This document shows, one piece after another, positions 58,412-64,000 of a DNA stretch of 64,000 bases. The DNA comes from Aldehydirespirator sp965203635 (GTDB taxonomy: Bacteria > Actinomycetota > Acidimicrobiia > Acidimicrobiales > Aldehydirespiratoraceae), in the NCBI GenBank assembly GCA_965203635.1, contig OZ241903.1:1550001-1614000 (forward strand). Direction: 5' to 3'. The notes under the pieces are model-generated. The model saw only the letters and a list, made by a program, of their open reading frames with translations, was not told the DNA's origin and made no database searches. Each line of letters starts with the position of its first letter. The stretch's first letter is position 1. Made by a program: the position numbers and the translations under genes.

Positions 58412-59571
58412 GTGGATCTGTTCGAGCACCAGGGCAAGGAACTGTTCGCCCGGTACGGACTGCCGGTGCCCACGGGCGAAGTGGCGTTCTCGCCCGACGA
58501 CGCGGCAGCCGCGGCCGAGCGGCTCGGACTGCCCGTGGTGGTGAAGGCCCAAGTCCACACCGGAGGGCGGGGCAAGGCCGGAGGCGTGAAGCTGGCCGCC
58601 GACCTCGACGCGGTGCGCAGCCATGCCGCCGGCATCCTGGGCCTCGACATCTCGGGTCACATCGTGCGCCGTCTCTGGATCGAGCAGGCGTCCGACATCG
58701 CCGAGGAGTACTACGCCAGCTTCACTCTCGACCGCTCCGCCCGCAAGCACCTGGGGATGCTGTCGGCCGAGGGCGGCGTGGACATCGAGACCGTGGCCGC
58801 CCGCGACCCCGACGCCATCGCCCGCATCCACATCGATCCGGTGGACGGGCTGACACTGCAGGAGTGCCGCCAGTGGGTTGACGCGGCCCGCATCCCTGGA
58901 GCCGTTGCCGACGCGGTGGCCGATGCGCTCGTGACCCTGTACGGCGCCTACGTGGACGCCGACGCCGACCTGGTCGAGGTCAACCCGCTCATCGTGACCT
59001 CCGGGGGCGACGTGGTGCTGCTCGACTCCAAGGTCACCCTGGACGCCAACAGCACGTTCCGCCACGACGACTACGCCCAGTACGACGCCACCCAGACGCG
59101 CGACGAGCGGGAGCAGGCCGCCCACGCCAAGCGGCTGCAGTACGTGGGCCTGGACGGCTCGGTCGGGGTGATTGCCAACGGCGCGGGCTTGGCCATGAGC
59201 ACCGTGGACGTCGTCAACCAGGTGGGGGGCAGTCCGGCCAACTTCCTCGACATCGGCGGAGGCGCCAACGCGGAGGTCATGGCCGGTGCGCTGGAGGTGA
59301 TCAACAACGATCCCGCGGTGAGGGCCATCCTGATCAACATCTTCGGGGGCATCACCCGGGGCGAGGAGATCGCCAACGGCATCATCGAGGCCACCGGGCG
59401 GGTCGACATCGACTCGCCCATCGTGATCCGCCTCGACGGCACCAACGCGGCCGAGGGCCGGGAACTGCTGGAGCCCCACCTGAGCGGTGAGCTGATGATG
59501 GAGCCGACGATGTTGGACGCCGCCCGCCGGGCGGTGGAGCTGGCCGGCGCCGCCGATGGGAAGGTGCAGCC

Positions 59572-59575
<4 letters not shown>
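58412..59575 (+). CDS. sucC: Succinate-CoA ligase subunit beta
   Basis: SucC (387 residues) binds nucleotide and succinate in the TCA-cycle succinyl-CoA synthetase. The GTG at 58412 gives MDLFEHQGKELFARYGLPVP. VVVKAQVHTGGRGKAGGVKL is the ATP-grasp entry, VEVNPLIVTSGGDVVLLDSK carries metal ligands, and ILINIFGGITRGEEIANGII is the succinate-binding region. The upstream open frame belongs to the antisense membrane gene. The stop overlaps sucD. Confidence 0.97.
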
Positions 59576-60456
<881 letters not shown>

Positions 60457-60474
60457 GAGCGAAGCGGCTCCTCC

Positions 60475-60521
60475 AACATGAAGCAGTTACCCACCTGTGA
60501 GGTGGTCAACTGCTTCATGTT
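60475..60521 (+). terminator. Long composite hairpin between sucD and purH
   Basis: AACATGAAGCAGTT (60475-60488) pairs perfectly with AACTGCTTCATGTT (60508-60521). Inside, after a 2x2 mismatch, CCACCT pairs with AGGTGG around a GTG loop. The 14 + 6 bp structure ends 19 bp before the purH ATG and has no U-run. It may terminate sucCD or regulate purH. Confidence 0.75.
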
Positions 60522-60540
60522 CGGCAAGGATTGAGCCCCG

Positions 60541-62154
60541 ATGGATGCACCGCCGCGGGCGCTGATCGCGGTCTACGACAAGACCGGCGTGGTGGAACTG
60601 GCCGCCGGGCTGGTCGAGTTGGGCTGGGAGCTCATCGCCAGCGCAGGCACGGCCAGGGTTCTCCACGCCGCGGGACTGCCGGTGGTGGACGTGGCCGACT
60701 ACACCGGTTCGCCGGTCATGCTGGGGCACCGGGTGGTGACCCTCCATCCCCGCATCCACGGCGGGATCCTGGCCGACCGCGATGACTCCACCCACCGGGC
60801 CGAACTGGAGGCCAACGCCATCGACCCGATCGATCTGGTGGTGTCGAGCCTGTACCCGTTCGAGGCGTCGCCCGGCATCGAGACGATCGACATAGGCGGC
60901 CCGACGATGGTGCGGGCCGCGGCCAAGAACCACGCCCACGTGGGCGTGGTGGTCGACCCGGCCGACTACGGGCCGGTTCTGGACGAGCTCCGCTCGCACG
61001 GACGGCTGTCGGCGACCACCCGCCGCAGCCTGGCTCGAAAGGCGTTCGCCCAGATTGCGGCGTACGACCGCGCGATAGCCGACTGGTTCGATGTCATGTC
61101 GGGCCCCTCGGCTCCATTGGACAGGGCCGAGGCCGCGGCCGGCCGCCTCGCCGCCATGCAGACCCGGAAACCGGAGCAGGCCGAGACCGGCATCGCCCTG
61201 CCGGACGTGATCCGGCTGGAACTCGAGCGGGCCGAGATCCTGCGCTACGGCGAGAACCCCCACCAGCAAGGCGCCCGCTACCGGTCCCGCGGGACGATCG
61301 GCTTCTTCGACGGCGTGATCCAGCACGGCGGCCTGGCGCTGAGCTACCTCAACCTGATGGATGCCGAAGCGGCCTGGCGCCTGGCCCACGACCTCGGTGA
61401 CCGGCCGGCCGTGGTGATCGTCAAGCACGCCAACCCGTGCGGAGCAGCTGTAGCCGAGGATCTGGCCACCGCCTACTCCAGGGCCTTCGACTGCGACCCC
61501 CGCAGCGCCTTCGGCGGCGTGGTGGCCACCAACGCAGCGATCGATGGGGCCACGGCTGAAGCGATGGTCGTCGCGGCCCAAGCCGACGTCGTCATCGCTC
61601 CCGGTTACGCCGACGGCGTGATCGAGCGGCTGGCCGCCCGCCGGGCCAATACCCGCCTGCTGGAGGCACCCGAGGTCCTTCCCGGCGAGGCGGACTGGGA
61701 GTTGCGAACCCTAGGCGGCTCGGGAGATTTCCTGGTGCAGTCTCCCCGCTGGCTGGAGGCCGACGCGGCTGACTGGCAGGTGGTCACGGTCCGGCAGCCC
61801 ACCGAAGCAGAGCGGGCCGACGCTCTGTTCGCCTGGCGGGTGTGCGCCCACACCAGCTCCAACGCGGTGGTGCTGGCCCGCGATGGCACCGCCTGGGGCA
61901 TCGGCGCGGGCCAGCAGAACCGGGTCGAGGCCGGTCAACTGGCCGCGGCCAAGGCCGCAGGCCGGGCCGCGGGCGGCGCCTGTGCCAGCGACGCCTTCTA
62001 CCCGTTCCCCGACGGCATCCACGCCGCAGCCGACGCGGGCGCCGCGGTCGTCGTCCAGCCCGGAGGCTCAGTCAACGACGCGGCGGTCATCGCCGCCGCC
62101 GACGAGCGCAACCTCGCCATGCTCTTCACCGGAGAGCGCCAGTTCCGCCACTGA
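60541..62154 (+). CDS. purH: Bifunctional AICAR formyltransferase / IMP cyclohydrolase
   Basis: PurH (537 residues) performs the last two steps of IMP synthesis. The N-terminal cyclohydrolase domain has RALIAVYDKTGVVELAAGL, HPRIHGGILADRDDSTHRAE and IDIGGPTMVRAAAKNHAHVG. The C-terminal transformylase has RYGENPHQQGARYRSRG, VIVKHANPCGAAVAEDL and VCAHTSSNAVVLARDGTAWG. Both catalytic halves look intact. It starts just after the composite hairpin. Confidence 0.96.
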   Translation: MDAPPRALIAVYDKTGVVELAAGLVELGWELIASAGTARVLHAAGLPVVDVADYTGSPVMLGHRVVTLHPRIHGGILADRDDSTHRAELEANAIDPIDLVVSSLYPFEASPGIETIDIGGPTMVRAAAKNHAHVGVVVDPADYGPVLDELRSHGRLSATTRRSLARKAFAQIAAYDRAIADWFDVMSGPSAPLDRAEAAAGRLAAMQTRKPEQAETGIALPDVIRLELERAEILRYGENPHQQGARYRSRGTIGFFDGVIQHGGLALSYLNLMDAEAAWRLAHDLGDRPAVVIVKHANPCGAAVAEDLATAYSRAFDCDPRSAFGGVVATNAAIDGATAEAMVVAAQADVVIAPGYADGVIERLAARRANTRLLEAPEVLPGEADWELRTLGGSGDFLVQSPRWLEADAADWQVVTVRQPTEAERADALFAWRVCAHTSSNAVVLARDGTAWGIGAGQQNRVEAGQLAAAKAAGRAAGGACASDAFYPFPDGIHAAADAGAAVVVQPGGSVNDAAVIAAADERNLAMLFTGERQFRH

Positions 62155-62167
62155 GCTCCGCGTCAGC

Positions 62168-63160
62168 TCAACCACTCCGGCGGCGGGTTCGGCGGCGGGC
62201 TAGGCGGTCCTCGGTTCCTGGTGTCGCAGACGGGGGCGCGAGCTCGATGTCGGGCGGGGGCTCGTCGCCGGCCAGCACGGCCGCGATCTTGGCGGTGTGG
62301 GCCGGGGTGCTTCCGCAGCAGCTGCCGATCACGGCCACCCCGGCGGTCCGGGCCCGGTGGGCGTGGGCGGCCAGCACCTCGGGGGTGCCGTCGTAGACGA
62401 GCGCATCGCCGCTCCACACCGGCACGCCCGCGTTGGGCTTGGAGATCACCGGGGTTGCGGTCGACGCCGTCACCATGGCGATCACGGCCGCTTCGGTATC
62501 ACCAATGTTGTTGCCGCAGTTGGCGCCCATGGCCGCCAGGCCCAGCCCGCCCAGCCGCTCGGCCAGCTCGGAGCCGGTGACGCCCATCATGGTGCGGCCG
62601 GCGGTGTCGAAGCTCATGGTCGCGGCCACCGGGAGATCGCAGGCGGAACGAGCTCCCCGCACCGCGGCCTCCACCTCGTCGAGGTCGCTCATGGTCTCGA
62701 TCCACAGCAGATCCGCGCCTCCCGCAGCCAGGCCGGCGGCCTGCTCGGCGAAGGCGGCCTCGCACGCCTCGGTCGACATGTTGCCCATCGGCAACAGGAG
62801 CTCGCCGGTCGGGCCCATCGAGCCGGCCACCAGCACGGCTCGGCCTGCCCGCTCTGCCTCGGCGTCGGCCTCGATGCGGGCGATGCGAGCCGCGGCCTCG
62901 TTGAACTCGGCCGTCCGGTCCTGGAGGTTGTGCAGGGCCAGGCGGAAGCGGGTGCCGCCGAAGCTGTTTGTCACCACGAGGTCGGTCCCGGCCCGCAAGT
63001 AGGCCCGGTGGATGCTCCGCACTTCCTCGGCGTGGTCCACGTTCCAGGCCTCGGGAGGATCGCCCGCGCAGAGGCCCGCGGCGAAGAGCTGGGTGCCCAT
63101 GGCTCCGTCGGCCACGACGTATCCCTTGGCTCCGAAGAGTTCTCCGATGGTGACGGTCAT
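62168..63160 (-). CDS. Homocysteine S-methyltransferase domain protein
   Basis: This 330-residue single-domain protein resembles the homocysteine-binding module of MetH and betaine-homocysteine methyltransferases. ADGAMGTQLFAAGL, VVTNSFGGTRFRLALHNL, GSMGPTGELLLPMGNMSTEA and the zinc-ligand sets GANCGNNIGD and GSCCGSTPAHTAKIAAVLAG are clear. It has no cobalamin or folate domain, so it probably uses a methyl donor such as betaine or S-methylmethionine, or works with separate subunits. The last 40 or so residues are a basic low-complexity tail. It is convergent with purH. Confidence 0.9.
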   Translation of the reverse strand: MTVTIGELFGAKGYVVADGAMGTQLFAAGLCAGDPPEAWNVDHAEEVRSIHRAYLRAGTDLVVTNSFGGTRFRLALHNLQDRTAEFNEAAARIARIEADAEAERAGRAVLVAGSMGPTGELLLPMGNMSTEACEAAFAEQAAGLAAGGADLLWIETMSDLDEVEAAVRGARSACDLPVAATMSFDTAGRTMMGVTGSELAERLGGLGLAAMGANCGNNIGDTEAAVIAMVTASTATPVISKPNAGVPVWSGDALVYDGTPEVLAAHAHRARTAGVAVIGSCCGSTPAHTAKIAAVLAGDEPPPDIELAPPSATPGTEDRLARRRTRRRSG

Positions 63161-63269
63161 GGACTCCGGTCCGACATGTGACAGATCCCCTCGTAGCGCT
63201 GCGGCCCGCGGTCAGCCCTGCCTGCCACGGTAGCGCCCCCTCCCGTCGGCTCGGGCGCGGCACCGGCGG

Positions 63270-63275
63270 TACCCT
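63270..63275 (+). promoter_or_regulatory. Leaderless-type -10 element of the dioxygenase gene
   Basis: TACCCT ends 7 bases before the ATG at 63283, and no ribosome-binding site is present. The 122-bp divergent gap upstream shows nothing else recognisable. Confidence 0.35.
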
Positions 63276-63282
63276 GACCGCC

Positions 63283-64000
63283 ATGACCCTCGCTCCAGCC
63301 CGGTCGGCCGGCCTTGATTCGCCCAAGGAGTTCGACGTCACCCCCATCGCCGGAGCGCTGGGGGCCGAAGTGCGCGGCCTCGACCCCGACCGCCTCGACG
63401 AGCGGGCCGCCGCCTCGCTGCGCGATGCCCTCGACGCGCACCTCGTGCTCTTCCTGCCGGGCCTGGCTCCCTCGGTCGAGCAACTGCGCGACATCGGCGC
63501 TCTCTTCGGCGAGCTGGAGGTGCATCCCTACATCGAGAAGGTCGACGAGAACACCCCCGAGGTGTGCGTGCTCGACACGTCGGCCACTCCCAAGGCCGAC
63601 ATCTGGCACACCGACGTCACCTACAGCGAGCACCCCCCGATCGCTGCTCTGCTGCACATGGTGCAGTGCCCGCCCGCAGGCGGCGACACCATGTGGATCA
63701 ACTGCTACGAGGTGTACGACTCGCTGTCGGCGCCCATGCAGGCCTTCCTGGCCGGTCTCACCTGCATCCACGACGACGGCAAGCAGGGGTCGCTGCGGGC
63801 CGAGCATCCGGTGGTGAGGACCCATCCCGGCACCGGTCGCCGCAGCCTGTACGTCAACAAGCAGCACGGCCGCCGCGTCCCGCAGCTGTCCCGGCCCGAG
63901 AGCCAGGCCCTGCTGGGCTTCCTGTACCGCTGGCAGGAGCAGGTCAAGTTCAGCTGCCGGTGGCGATGGTCGCCCGGCGATGTGGCCCTGTGGGACGAGC
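63283..64000 (+). CDS. TauD/TfdA family Fe(II)/2-oxoglutarate dioxygenase (3' end beyond window)
   Basis: The first 239 residues are visible. FDVTPIAGALGAEVRGLDPD is the typical start. IWHTDVTYSEHPPIAALLHM carries the H-x-D iron ligands. AEHPVVRTHPGTGRRSLYVN is the 2-oxoglutarate and substrate region, and WRWSPGDVALWDE leads toward the distal His, which lies outside. The family oxidises taurine, sulfonates, aryloxyacids and others; the substrate cannot be told. The gene is divergent from the methyltransferase gene. Confidence 0.9.
   Translation, partial: MTLAPARSAGLDSPKEFDVTPIAGALGAEVRGLDPDRLDERAAASLRDALDAHLVLFLPGLAPSVEQLRDIGALFGELEVHPYIEKVDENTPEVCVLDTSATPKADIWHTDVTYSEHPPIAALLHMVQCPPAGGDTMWINCYEVYDSLSAPMQAFLAGLTCIHDDGKQGSLRAEHPVVRTHPGTGRRSLYVNKQHGRRVPQLSRPESQALLGFLYRWQEQVKFSCRWRWSPGDVALWDE

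Overview
The window is GC-rich, densely coded actinobacterial DNA, most likely from the class Acidimicrobiia (inferred from gene order and protein style, not from a search). It carries the actinobacterial rpoBC, str, S10, spc and alpha clusters, then truA-rplM-rpsI-glmM, a GuaB3-family protein next to guaA, an F420-type luciferase-like oxidoreductase, GTG starts and many apparently leaderless genes. No tRNA, rRNA, CRISPR array or insertion sequence was recognised.

Layout. 1-484: end of a protein tyrosine phosphatase gene. 802-13230: rpoB, rpoC, rpsL, rpsG, fusA, tuf, rpsJ. 13238-14332: an AI-2E family membrane protein gene on the minus strand, which splits the S10 operon. 14601-30342: rplC to truA with secY, adk, infA and rpoA. 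30552-36478: rplM, rpsI, glmM and a greatly enlarged GlmS-like protein. 36648-42899: acpS, nnr, alr, a P1 peptidase and tsaE/tsaB/tsaD. 43157-45108: groES-groEL under a CIRCE operator. 45212-49877: a duplicated-domain lipoprotein, a small protein, a Nudix hydrolase, guaB3 and guaA. 49906-53411 (minus): cystathionine synthase and lyase-type genes and an F420-type oxidoreductase. 53663-64000: Fic protein, pcrA, alaX-like gene, a membrane protein, sucCD, purH, a homocysteine S-methyltransferase and the start of a TauD-family dioxygenase.

The genes form mainly a transcription/translation block (RNA polymerase, ribosome, elongation factors, Sec translocon, t6A synthesis enzymes, chaperonin), followed by cell-wall precursor supply (glmM, glmS-like, alr) and central metabolism (succinyl-CoA synthetase, purines, sulfur amino acids).

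The most unusual structure is at gene junctions. About eleven intergenic joints in the ribosomal clusters contain an imperfect tandem duplication, usually with a 35-41 bp period. Each leaves a mini-ORF that begins like the downstream protein, ends like the upstream protein, or both, so translation could step from stop to start across the gap. Other notable features are a bipartite repeat of about 95 bp present four times, two tandem 71-bp-period hairpin pairs flanking acpS-nnr, an apparent CTG start for infA, an S12 protein with Arg88 (a known streptomycin-resistance state), a beta-prime subunit lacking its second zinc site, and a back-to-back promoter with one shared -10 element between sucC and its neighbour.
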